This document shows, piece after piece, positions 34,110 through 43,700 of a DNA stretch of 64,000 nucleotides. Position numbers and translations under genes: made by a program. Numbering within the stretch: position 1 is the stretch's first letter; each line of letters begins with the position of its first letter. A model generated the notes under the pieces. The model saw only the letters and a list, made by a program, of their open reading frames with translations. It had not been told where the DNA came from and did not search any database. Location: the NCBI GenBank assembly GCA_026984735.1, contig JALSRN010000101.1:1-64000 (forward strand), read 5' to 3'. Source of the DNA: Sedimenticola sp. (GTDB taxonomy: Bacteria; Pseudomonadota; Gammaproteobacteria; Chromatiales; Chromatiaceae).

Positions 34110-36658
34110 CCGGCGGAACGTCGCCTGGAGTTCGGCTCGCGAGGGGAACGGATTCGGTCTCCCTCCAAGAGGGTGGGCGGCTCCACGCCGCTGAGAACCG
34201 CTTGAAATCCTTCCAGCGCCTTTCCTTGCAGACGGATCTCCAATTCGTGCCAGCCAGGATCGAGAAACAGGGGAAGGAATCGCATCGTCGTTTTTTCCAC
34301 GGGGGCGTCCAGCGTGAACTCCCGACCGTCCACCCGCACCTGTGCCGGTCCGCGCAGGCGCAAGGCGAGTTGGTGGAACCCCCGCTTTTTCACCTGGAAC
34401 TGACCCGTGAACAGCGCCGCCGATACCTCTTTTGCCTTTTTCGCCCACGGGGCTCGTTTGCTGTCGAGCCTGGTGACGAGCGTCCTCTCGATCCGGTCGG
34501 TTCCACCTCCGTCGGAGTAAGAGTAAGTGAGCCGCAGCCCTTTTTGCCAAGGACCGGGATCCCGGCGCGGCCGCTCGGTGTGCGGCGAGGTTACCTTGAG
34601 GGGCACTGGATTGCTGAACACCCGCCTTCCGCGGGGGGTCGTGGCCACCGCCTGGACGGTGACTTGGCCCAGGCCCAAAAGAGAGCTGGGCAGGATCGTC
34701 TCCCATGCGCCGCTGCCCGCTTCGAGCTCGATCAGGGTGCGGGTGCCGACGCGAACGGCCACTTGACTCGCAGGTGGGGCGCTGCCCGCCAACATGAAAG
34801 GGGTTTCGAAAGGAGCCTGCCGGTTTTCCGCCTTGAGCAGAGAGTGCAGTCCGTGATTGTCCACGCGAATCCAGTGGTGTCGGGTGGTGCGCGTTCGCCG
34901 AGGCGCCTTTTCCACGGCGACCAGATGCAGTTCGTGATATCCGTCGCCCACCGTCTTGGTGTCGTAGATCAGAGGCTTTCCGGGGAGCGCTCGTGCCACG
35001 ATCCGGCCGTCGACCCACAGCTCCAGATGGTCGGTTCGTTCATCGCTCCTCGTGGGGAAGCGCATGGTGCCGCGCCAAGGCCGATCGAGGGGAAGCTTGG
35101 GCAGGATGCGCTTGCGGGCTCCGCTGAAAGGGCGGGTCAGCGGATCGCCCACCAACAGCGCCTGGTAGGGCGAAGCGACGGCCATGTACCAAGATTCGCC
35201 CAGGCTGTATCCCAAAGCATAGTAGTAGTGCATCAGCGGCAGGGGAAACTTCTCCGCGAAGGCATAGGGTTCGGTCACCGCGCCGCTGGAGCCGGCGGCG
35301 CCTTGGCGCAGAAATTCGGTGAGCTTGGTTTGATGGTCATTGTCGAACACGGCTCCGTAGCTCGTGAAGGATTCGGCGATGGCGCCGGGCAGCATGCGGC
35401 TTCCGGAATTTTTCCAACGGAAGTTTCGGGTGCCGGCCACGAGTCCGATGATGTCCTTTCGCCGTCGCGGCAGAATGCCGTCCTCCCCGTTTTTCCCCTT
35501 GGTGAGGATCGCGCAGCGGTGACCGATTTTTCTCAGCAAGCCGCAAGTTTCTGCAAACCACGGCTGACGGGTCTCCGTGCGGACGTCGTCATTTTCCATC
35601 AGATAGACCGTCCCTTTTGGACGAGTGGCATCGCTATGAGCCGCGCGGCTGAGATAATGCTGGATCTCGTTCAGGCTGTTTCCATGCTGGCCGGTGTAAG
35701 CCAGCAGGGCGCTCAGTTTGTACTGGTCGTGATTCGTGCCGCCGGGCAGTCCACCGCGGCTCCAATGGATGGTTGCGGCAAAGCCCAAAGGGGGTTCGAA
35801 ACGGGCACGGGGCCGGTCTATCCGTTCCACCAGTGTCAGAAACCGGCGAGTCTTTTTGAGCGGAACCAGCCATTTGTCGTTGCGTAGGGTCAGGCTGTTG
35901 TCGTAACCGAGCTGCACGGCTGCTTCTAGTTGCTCTAGAGCGGCTTTCTTACGGCCGATCTGGGCGAGCACTTCCGCCATTCTGATCCGCAGGCGAGGAT
36001 GGTCGCCATGAGTTTGAAGGAGTGGCCGAAGCAGTCGTAAGGCTTCATCGGCGTCTCCTTTTTTCAACGCTTGTTGTTCCTTTTTTAGCCGTTTGAGGTC
36101 TTCTGCTGAAAAACTGACGGCTTTTTTTGGGGGTGGAAAGAGTTGCCGGCGGTAGTAGTCGTTGGCGCGAGCGCCGATATAGTCCACCTTGCCGTCCAGC
36201 ACCTGATTGGAGAAATAGGTCAAAGCGGTGATGGAAGCGCTTCCACCGAGATAACGGTGTGCCGAAATGCCGTTTTTTTTCAACGTCTTTTGGATGTCCA
36301 CGGCGAAGGGAAAGTCGGCGGAATAGACGATGGTGTCGATATCCGCGTCGATTTCCATCCGCTCCATATACCGACGGATCGGTTTCAAAATTCGCTCCAC
36401 GAAATCTTCCATGGAAAGCCGTTCGATCGAGGGTAGGTTATGGAGTACCACCATGTGGCTCTGGGGAATGGGACGTAACGAGAGCCAATGGTTAGCCACA
36501 GTGAGCGACAATGGAGAGTCGCCGTTGATCACCACTAGGGTGGTTTCTGGCGAAGGGCTTGCCTCGGTCCGAGGACAGGTGAATACCATGATGGCCAGCA
36601 AAAGAGCTGACGACAAAATTGTTGGGAAACTGAGAAGTTTGTTTCGAATGTTCGTCAC
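34106..36658 (-). CDS. Large exported TIGR03790-like protein
   Basis: An 850-residue protein with a signal segment (about residues 12-33, ending near TEAS). VVINGDSPLSLTVANHWLSLRPIP resembles the N-terminus of TIGR03790 family proteins. The conserved block SYGAVFDNDHQTKLTEFLRQ, GAAGSSGAVTEPYAFAEKFP and LGYSLGESWYMAVASPYQALLVGDPLTRPF also fits that family. A TPR-like repeat lies at about 190-265 (LKKGDADEALRLLRPLL...AQIGRKKAALEQLEAAVQL). The C-terminal ~350 residues look like beta-sandwich or carbohydrate-binding modules. No function is known. GTG 36658 overlaps the VanZ gene stop, so the genes are coupled. Confidence 0.72.
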   Translation of the reverse strand: MTNIRNKLLSFPTILSSALLLAIMVFTCPRTEASPSPETTLVVINGDSPLSLTVANHWLSLRPIPQSHMVVLHNLPSIERLSMEDFVERILKPIRRYMERMEIDADIDTIVYSADFPFAVDIQKTLKKNGISAHRYLGGSASITALTYFSNQVLDGKVDYIGARANDYYRRQLFPPPKKAVSFSAEDLKRLKKEQQALKKGDADEALRLLRPLLQTHGDHPRLRIRMAEVLAQIGRKKAALEQLEAAVQLGYDNSLTLRNDKWLVPLKKTRRFLTLVERIDRPRARFEPPLGFAATIHWSRGGLPGGTNHDQYKLSALLAYTGQHGNSLNEIQHYLSRAAHSDATRPKGTVYLMENDDVRTETRQPWFAETCGLLRKIGHRCAILTKGKNGEDGILPRRRKDIIGLVAGTRNFRWKNSGSRMLPGAIAESFTSYGAVFDNDHQTKLTEFLRQGAAGSSGAVTEPYAFAEKFPLPLMHYYYALGYSLGESWYMAVASPYQALLVGDPLTRPFSGARKRILPKLPLDRPWRGTMRFPTRSDERTDHLELWVDGRIVARALPGKPLIYDTKTVGDGYHELHLVAVEKAPRRTRTTRHHWIRVDNHGLHSLLKAENRQAPFETPFMLAGSAPPASQVAVRVGTRTLIELEAGSGAWETILPSSLLGLGQVTVQAVATTPRGRRVFSNPVPLKVTSPHTERPRRDPGPWQKGLRLTYSYSDGGGTDRIERTLVTRLDSKRAPWAKKAKEVSAALFTGQFQVKKRGFHQLALRLRGPAQVRVDGREFTLDAPVEKTTMRFLPLFLDPGWHELEIRLQGKALEGFQAVLSGVEPPTLLEGDRIRSPREPNSRRRSAG

Positions 36659-39084
36659 TGGTCATTCCACGACGAGTCTTGCGCGGTGGCTGAAGCACGA
36701 ATTGACATCTTGGAGTGGGGAAGCGGTGCGGCGTCCGTAGCCCTCCGCCAGGCTCCATGAATCCTACGCGTCAGCCAGTAACCTACCGCAATGCCAATGA
36801 ACTCCAGCACCAGATCCGTGCTTCCCGCGATCTTTTCAGGAAGGGCTAATTGGCCCACCTCCACCGCCAATGGCCAGATCAGTACCGGCGTCAAACAGGC
36901 AGTTCCCCGAAGCTCTTTCCTGTGGCAGCTCATTCCCAGTGCCGCCAGGCCACCCAGCGGCATGAAAAAGGCCACCTTGTGAATCAACTCGGTTACAGCC
37001 CTGTACTCGGTTCCGTAATAGTAGCTGAGGAAAGGAATCCGAAAGAAACCGGTAAGTTTTTCATTGATGAAGGACGGTTGGAGACGAAAATCGAAGGGAT
37101 ACCAAAATATGGCCAGTAACACGCCACACCACCCCAGCAAAGCCGCGCAAGCGATGGCGGGACAGCGGCGATGTTCGAGGAACGACGAAGCGGTTTTCGT
37201 CGAAAAACCATGGGAAAGAAGACGGGTGCCCATCCGAGCGCCAAGCAATCCCCCTAACGTTGCCGTGAAGACGTCGGTGACGTCGGTCACCCGGGAATAG
37301 ACGAAAAGCTGCATCGTCTCCAGCAACAACGCCAGAGCGGTCGTGACTGCCCATGATTTGAGAAGCGAAAGATTCCGGGAGAGCACCAGCAACAGACCCA
37401 CCGGCACCCAGAGCAGCGTGTCCGTGGCCAGGGCATAGGCCCATTCGACCGGCGATCCGACATGAAAGCCGAACGGAATCAAAACAAGTTGACCATTTTT
37501 CCATTTATGGTAGATCTCCACGGGGCTCAAGGTGAGATCGAGGGGAAGTACGCCGTAAATGAAAACCACGGCCAGGTAGGCCCGGAGCAGATATTCGGCC
37601 AGTTGCGACCCCTCCACCGCCTGGTGGAATCCTTCCGCCCAGGCGACGATCTTTTCGCCTCTCCATCCCCACAATAACAGACCGGCGGCGGCTCCCAGAA
37701 ACTCGGCCACCAGATCGTTGAGGGAGACCGTCCTCTGGGGAAAGAAGAGCTGAGTGAACTCGATCATCGATGCCAGCACGACGGCGAACCCCAACATCAG
37801 GATGTATTTGACCGGGCTACATTTCGAAAACCGGCGAAAGAGGGCACAACCGAAAAATGTGAGGGGGATGAACAGAAGAATATTGGCCACCCAGTCGGCA
37901 CGGGAACCGATGCCCAGCTGCAGGTAGCGGATTTGGAGGAAAGCGCGCCAAGCTTCATTCCAAGGTCGGGGATGGAAATCCAGAGGGACCAGGCTGCCAT
38001 AGATCACGAAAAACAGATAACCGAGGAACAGGGCCGGCCAGAACCAGCGCGGTTTCTTCTTTCGCGGAAGCGCATTCGTTCTAGAGGTTGCGACATTCGT
38101 TGATGGAAGGGCTTTCGAAGGCGAAGGGATGGGCCGGGTTCCTTTTTCTCGGCGAGACGATGAATTTCCACGATGGAATACAGGGTACTGAGAGAGTCCG
38201 AGCAGCAAAACCATTCCCAGATGGCCGGCGAGATATCGGATCAGCAGTTCACCACCCTGCGCATAATGGTTCCGGTCGGTGCTGAGCAGGAAGGAGAGGC
38301 CGGAGAAGACTTGTCCGTATTTGTACACCCGGGGATTCATGGCGAGGTTGATCGACAGAAACCCCGCCGCCAGCGTGAGCGCCAGCAACACCAGCAACGC
38401 GCCGGTCTGCCCGAAGCTGCCCCCCAGGCGGGCACCCATGGCGCTGCCGCCCACCGCCACCAGCAGCAGCCAGAGGGATAGAAAAAGGCCATAGCCCCCC
38501 TTGGCTCCTGTCGTCAACAGCTCCACCAGATTGTCGGTGGCCGCTTGATCCACCACCACCCAGTAGCAGAGGGGCACCAAGAGCACCGCCAGGAGCGTCC
38601 AGGCTCCGAAAGGACGAAACCGGCCCGACCGGAGCCCGTTGAAGAGCAGAGCTCCCCCTATCAGCATGAGGTCCACCCATCCGAACAGCGCAGCGAAACG
38701 CAAGGCGCGCTCCAGCTCCCCCGGCCAAGTCAGCACCGGGTTGCCCACGATATCGTGAATGCTTTCCAGCGGAACGCTCAGGCGAAGGAAAAGATAGGTG
38801 AGGAGCGCGTGGACCAGAATCGCCGGCGGAGTTTGCCGGAGTCCCCGTGACGGATCGCTTTGCAGGCGTAACGAAAGCCACGCAGGGATCGAGAAGGCGA
38901 AAAGCGTCACCCCCGCAAGCAGCGCCGCGGCGACAGGGGCCGGCCAGCGTTCGAACAGTTCATGAACGTTGTAAGGGATGGCGGGAACCAGGGAAACCCC
39001 CCACAACGACAGAGCGGCGATGCTCCATGCCGCCAGAAAGGGAGGGGCATGGAGGCTGGCTCGCTGTTCCTCGATCCTCTTCAA
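36655..39084 (-). CDS. Large multi-VanZ membrane protein
   Basis: An 809-residue polytopic protein with about 20 hydrophobic segments. At least two VanZ-like blocks are visible: DWVANILLFIPLTFFGCALF...SMIEFTQLFFPQRTVSLNDLVAEFLGAAAG, and TDTLLWVPVGLLLVLSRNL...LLETMQLFVYSRVTDVTDVFTATLGGLLG. A third, more divergent copy (HKVAFFMPLGGLAALGM...VEVGQLALPEKIAGSTDLVLEFIGI) follows. VanZ function is unclear; the domain occurs in glycopeptide resistance and polysaccharide loci. I choose TTG 39084, which overlaps the stop of the small VanZ gene, because no later ATG precedes the first helices. Confidence 0.75.
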   Translation of the reverse strand: MKRIEEQRASLHAPPFLAAWSIAALSLWGVSLVPAIPYNVHELFERWPAPVAAALLAGVTLFAFSIPAWLSLRLQSDPSRGLRQTPPAILVHALLTYLFLRLSVPLESIHDIVGNPVLTWPGELERALRFAALFGWVDLMLIGGALLFNGLRSGRFRPFGAWTLLAVLLVPLCYWVVVDQAATDNLVELLTTGAKGGYGLFLSLWLLLVAVGGSAMGARLGGSFGQTGALLVLLALTLAAGFLSINLAMNPRVYKYGQVFSGLSFLLSTDRNHYAQGGELLIRYLAGHLGMVLLLGLSQYPVFHRGNSSSRREKGTRPIPSPSKALPSTNVATSRTNALPRKKKPRWFWPALFLGYLFFVIYGSLVPLDFHPRPWNEAWRAFLQIRYLQLGIGSRADWVANILLFIPLTFFGCALFRRFSKCSPVKYILMLGFAVVLASMIEFTQLFFPQRTVSLNDLVAEFLGAAAGLLLWGWRGEKIVAWAEGFHQAVEGSQLAEYLLRAYLAVVFIYGVLPLDLTLSPVEIYHKWKNGQLVLIPFGFHVGSPVEWAYALATDTLLWVPVGLLLVLSRNLSLLKSWAVTTALALLLETMQLFVYSRVTDVTDVFTATLGGLLGARMGTRLLSHGFSTKTASSFLEHRRCPAIACAALLGWCGVLLAIFWYPFDFRLQPSFINEKLTGFFRIPFLSYYYGTEYRAVTELIHKVAFFMPLGGLAALGMSCHRKELRGTACLTPVLIWPLAVEVGQLALPEKIAGSTDLVLEFIGIAVGYWLTRRIHGAWRRATDAAPLPHSKMSIRASATAQDSSWNDQ

Positions 39085-39488
39085 GGCCGGTCCCTGGTGG
39101 AAAACGTCAGGTAAAAAAGTGTGCCGCCGATGCCCACAAGGTTCAAGGCGATGTCGGTGAGCGACCCGAATCGCCCCGGCACGTGGAGTTGGTGCCACTC
39201 GTCGAAAAAAGCATAGGCCAGGGTGATCGCCAATGTGAGAAGAGCGGCATTTCGGGCGCTCTTCAATGAGGGGAAGAGGGCGCGATACCAGAGGGCGGCG
39301 AGGCCGCCGTAAAGGGGCACGTGAAGCAGGTTCTGCACGTTCGCCGGGGTCCAGTGCAACAGCTTTTCGCCCAGGGTGCGGGGGGCCTCCAGGTCGGGAA
39401 TGGAGGAGAGCAGATAGATGCCGGCCATATAGGCGAGGGGCGGGCCGAAGCGCCGCAGCGGCGAAAGAGCGGTTTTCCGGATTTGCAT
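39081..39488 (-). CDS. Small VanZ family membrane protein
   Basis: A 135-residue protein with about four helices and the VanZ signature ITLAYAFFDEWHQLHVPGR followed by GSLTDIALNLVG. AAGGAA lies seven bases before ATG 39488. It is first in the operon that continues to 33057. Its separate existence beside a multi-VanZ gene suggests duplication and fusion. Confidence 0.85.
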   Translation of the reverse strand: MQIRKTALSPLRRFGPPLAYMAGIYLLSSIPDLEAPRTLGEKLLHWTPANVQNLLHVPLYGGLAALWYRALFPSLKSARNAALLTLAITLAYAFFDEWHQLHVPGRFGSLTDIALNLVGIGGTLFYLTFSTRDRP

Positions 39489-39533
39489 CGGGGGTTCCTT
39501 GCCGTGTTCATCGCCCTGCGTAGGGGCGTACCC

Positions 39534-40727
39534 TCAACCGGCGCCGGCCAGCTTGCCTGCGATCAGAAAACCGGCTAGATAGGTTCCCGCCGCCGAGCCG
39601 AGGGTGCTGAACAGGAACACCAACAAGGTGCGGGAGACCCGGTTTTTCCACCAGCCGGTCCAGCGGGCGGTGTCCCGGCGAAGGTCGCGGAAGTCCCGAA
39701 CGGTGGGCTTGCGCAACCACAGCTCCGCCGCCGCGGCGACCATGCCGGCGCCGATGGTGGGATTGAGCGAGGTGATCGGGGCGGCGACGAAGGCGGTGAG
39801 CACGGTGAGGGGGTGGGCGGCGGCCAGCGCCGCGCCGACAGCCGAAAGGGTACCGTTGATGAAGACCCAGTTCCCCACCAGCTCCCATCCCAGCCTGGGG
39901 CTGCGGGCGAACCCCAGGACGAAGCCGGCGAGCACCAGGGCCACCACGATCCAGGGAACGAGTTTGGGCCAGCGCGACCCCTCCGGCACGGCCTCCAGCT
40001 CTTCGATCTTGCGTTGCGGGTCCTCGAAGCCGGACCGCAGGTACCGTTTCAGACCCTTGAGATGGCCGGCGCCCACCACCGCGAGAATCTCTTCTTGCCC
40101 GTTGTCGTCGATCTCCTGGAGGAGCCTGGCCGCCATGTACTGGTCCCGCTCCTCGATGAGCGGGCGGTAGAGATCGCGGCGGTCATGGGCGAATTCGGCG
40201 AAGGTGGTCTCCAGGATGTCGCCCTCCTTCAGCTTCTCGATCTCCTCCTCCTCCACCTCTTCACGGGAGAGCAGGGAGAGCGCCAGTCCGGTGAGCAGCG
40301 TCCACCGTTTCCACCAGGGCAGAGCCGCGGCGGTGCGCTTGAGGGTGATGCCGATCTCCCGGTCGATGAGCAGCAGGGGGAGGCTGTGCCGTTCGGCCAT
40401 CTCGATGGCCTTGCGCTGTTCGGCGCCGGGCTCGATGCCAAACTGCTCGGCGATGCGTTGCTGGTAGGCGGCCATGGCCAGGCTGGCGGCGACCATGGCC
40501 GCCTTGCCCTGGCGGATCACCTGCATCAGATCCATTTGGGCGAGATGGTCCGGCGTGACGAGCGCCTGGTAACGGCTGGCGCAGAGCTCCACCGCCACCG
40601 CCTGGAAGGCGCCGTTGTCGATGAGCCGTTCCACCGCCTCGGCGCTGGCCCTGGAGACGTGCGCCGTGCCGAGCAGGGTCACTTCGCTGCCGTTCACCGG
40701 CAGGGTCTCGAGGGGTTCGGCGGTCAT
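39534..40727 (-). CDS. TraB/PrgY family membrane protein
   Basis: A 397-residue protein of the TraB/GumN-like superfamily. LLGTAHVSRASAEAVERLI near the N-terminus, FQAVAVELCASRYQAL and VGAGHLKGLKRYL are the three conserved motifs, with Gly-His and Glu residues proposed to bind metal. Several C-terminal helices (about residues 265-390) anchor it to the membrane. The founding PrgY degrades or blocks a peptide pheromone, but most homologues have no known role. ATG 40727 is used; a TTG at 40745 is possible. It follows the RND gene by 22 bases. Confidence 0.86.
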   Translation of the reverse strand: MTAEPLETLPVNGSEVTLLGTAHVSRASAEAVERLIDNGAFQAVAVELCASRYQALVTPDHLAQMDLMQVIRQGKAAMVAASLAMAAYQQRIAEQFGIEPGAEQRKAIEMAERHSLPLLLIDREIGITLKRTAAALPWWKRWTLLTGLALSLLSREEVEEEEIEKLKEGDILETTFAEFAHDRRDLYRPLIEERDQYMAARLLQEIDDNGQEEILAVVGAGHLKGLKRYLRSGFEDPQRKIEELEAVPEGSRWPKLVPWIVVALVLAGFVLGFARSPRLGWELVGNWVFINGTLSAVGAALAAAHPLTVLTAFVAAPITSLNPTIGAGMVAAAAELWLRKPTVRDFRDLRRDTARWTGWWKNRVSRTLLVFLFSTLGSAAGTYLAGFLIAGKLAGAG

Positions 40728-40749
40728 GGAGTCGTCGCGTCTCAAAGAG

Positions 40750-43700
40750 TCAGGCGGGTTCGAGGGCGTCGGCGGCGCTCTCGTCGATGCGGTCGAGAAG
40801 CTGCGTCAGCTCGCGCAGCCGGCCGTCGCCGGGGCGCAACCTTTCGGCCTTCCGCAGATGGCGCCGAGCCCGGGCAGTATAGCCCACATCCCAGCCCCAC
40901 TGCTGCAGCCACCGGATCATGGCCTGGGCGACGCCGAGATGGGCGGCGAAGTTGGACGGCAACCCCTTGGCCACCTGCTCCAGGTGCCAGATGGCCCGTT
41001 CGTTGTCGTTCTGGGCGAGCCGTTTCCGCCCTTCGACGTAGTGTTCCCACAGCACCGGCTGCTCCGCGATGGCGGCGAGGTCCTCCAGGTCGCGCGACTC
41101 CTCGGGGGAGCGGAGCCGGATGAGCATCAGCCGCAGCCGTTGCAACGGTCCGGGATTCAGCAACGCCGGGTCGGGCGGCAGCGTCGCCGCTTCGGGCTCT
41201 CGTCGGCGGCGCCTGCTCTGCAGCATGGCGTAGAGCGGCGGCACCAGGAAGAGGGTGAGCAGGGTGGAGAAGCCGAGCCCCCAGACGATGGCGGTGGCCA
41301 CCGGGCTCCAGACGAGCGATTCGCCGCCCCAGCCCGCCGCCAGCGAGAAGAGGCCGGCCATGGTGGTGAGCGAGGTGATGATGATGGGCAGCAGCCGGCG
41401 GCGGGAGGCGAGCACGATGGCCGCGGCCAGTCCGCCGCCGCGCTGCAGGTTGTGGTTGGCGGTGGAGATGAGCACGATGGCGTCGTTCGCCGCGATGCCG
41501 GCCAGGGCGATGACGCCGTAGAGGGTGACCAGGCTCAGGGGAATGTGGTTCACCAGCAGGCCGAGGATCACCCCGGTGAACGCCATGGGGACGGTGGTGA
41601 GGATCAGCAGCGGCTGCAGATAGCTGCGGAACTGGGTGCCGAGGATCATGTAGATCAGGCCGATCCCCAGCAGGAAGAGACGGCCCATGCTCGTCAGGCT
41701 CTCCTGGATGTCGTCCAGTTCGCCGGAGAAGTCCAGGGCGACGCCGGGATAGTCGCCGGCGATCTCTTTCCAGAGCGCCTGGATCCGGTGGTTGGCGCTG
41801 AGGGTGTCCGTCACCTCGCTGTCGAGGTCCGCGGTGACCGTGAGGGTGCGGCGAAAGTCCTGGTGGCGGATGTTGCCTTCGGTGGTGCGGGTTTCGTGCT
41901 TCACCAGCTTGCCGAGGGGAACGTCGCCGCCGCCGGGCAGGCCCACCGGCCAGTCGAGAAAGGACTTCACGTCCTGGAGCCTCTGCGGCCGCGCCTTCAC
42001 CCGCACTTTCCAGGTCTCCCCTTGGTGCCGCATGTCGGCCACCGCCAGGCCGTCCACGTAGAGCGCCAGGGTGGTGGAGACGTCGCCGGGGGGGATGCCG
42101 GCGCGCTGGATGGCGTCGGCGTCGAGGCGCAGCGACAGCTGGGTGCCGGCCCGGACGTCGTCGTTGTGGATGTCGCGAATGCCGGGGATGGAGGCCATGA
42201 GCCGCTGCAGGCGGGCCGCGGCGGCGCGGACCTCGCGGATGTCGTCGCCACGGATCTTGACGCTCACCGGCGCCTCGCTCGGCGGCCCGGTCTTGCGCCG
42301 TAGAAAGGAGATCCGCTCGGGGCCCGGCAGGTCGGTGAGCGACGCCCGCATCCGCTCGATCACCTCATCCACCGAAAGGTGGTCGGAAGAGGAGGGCGGC
42401 AGGCTCACCATGATCTGGCCGATGTTGTCGCTCAGGCGCGGCTCCTTGTCGGTGATCTCCATGCCGGCCACGGTGGTGAGGTTCTGCAGCTCGCCGACGG
42501 GGACCGCTTGGCGGATGCTCCGGGCCATGCGCTCGAGGGTGGCGCGGGTTTCGGTGAGAGGGGTGTCTGGCGGCATCTCCACGTTCACGTAGAAATAGCG
42601 GAACAGGTCGTTGGCGAAGAAGTTGACCTTCACCGCGCCGGTCAGCAGGGCGGCGAGGCAGAGCAGCGTCAACGCCGAGCCGAGGCCCACCGCCATGCCC
42701 GGGTGGCGCATCACCTTGAGCAGCAGGCGCGTGTAGCGGTGCCGCAGGCGTCGGGTGAAGCGGGTGCGCCACTGCTGGAAGCGCCCCGCCTTCAGGGGAT
42801 CGGCGCGGGACTCCACCACATGGGCGGGCAGCAGCCAGAAGGCCTCCGCCAGGCTCACCACCAGCGCCACGGTCACCACCAGGGGCACCACCTCCATGAA
42901 CTGGCCGAGCACGCCGGGCATGAGCATGAGCGGCAGGAAGGCGGCGATGGTGGTGAGGGTGGCGGCGCTCACCGGCACCCACATCTCCCGCACCGCGCTG
43001 GTCGCGGCCTGCAGGCGCGGCAGGCCCTTTCTCAGATTGGTGTAGATGGCTTCGGCCACCACCACCGAATCGTCCACCAGCATGCCGAGCACGATCACGA
43101 TCCCCAGCAGCACGGTGACGTTCAGGGTTTCGCCCATGGCGTCCAGCGTCCAGAAGGTGCCGGCGAGGGAGAAGACCAACCCCATGCCGGTGAAGAGCGC
43201 GATCTTCCAGCCGAGGAAGAGCGTCGCCACGAACACCACCAGCAGCAACCCGATGAGAGCGTTGTTCTCCATCACGCCGATGGCGCTGCGGGTGGCCACC
43301 GTCTGGTCGTAGGCCAGCGCCAGTTGCACGCCCATTTTCTTCAAGAGCGGATTGCGCTCGTGAATGTACTTCTTGATGCGGTCGAGCAGCTCCAGGTTGT
43401 TGGCGCGGTCGGTCTTGAAGAGCGAGAGCATCACCGCCGGCTCGCCTTCGTAGGCCACCAGTTGCCGCGCCTTCTCCCTCCCCTGGCGTATGCGCGCGAC
43501 GCTGCGAAGGGGCACTTCCTGTTGGAGCGCCACCAGCGGCAGCCCTTCGAGATGGCGGGGGTCGTTGCTGGTGCCCTGCAAGCGCACCAGCCACTCCTGG
43601 TCGCTGAATCGAATTCGGCCGAGGGCCTGGTCGTGGAAATAGGCGCGCACCGTGTCGGCCAGCGCCTTGGGGGAGATGCCCAGGCCGATGAGTTTCTCCG

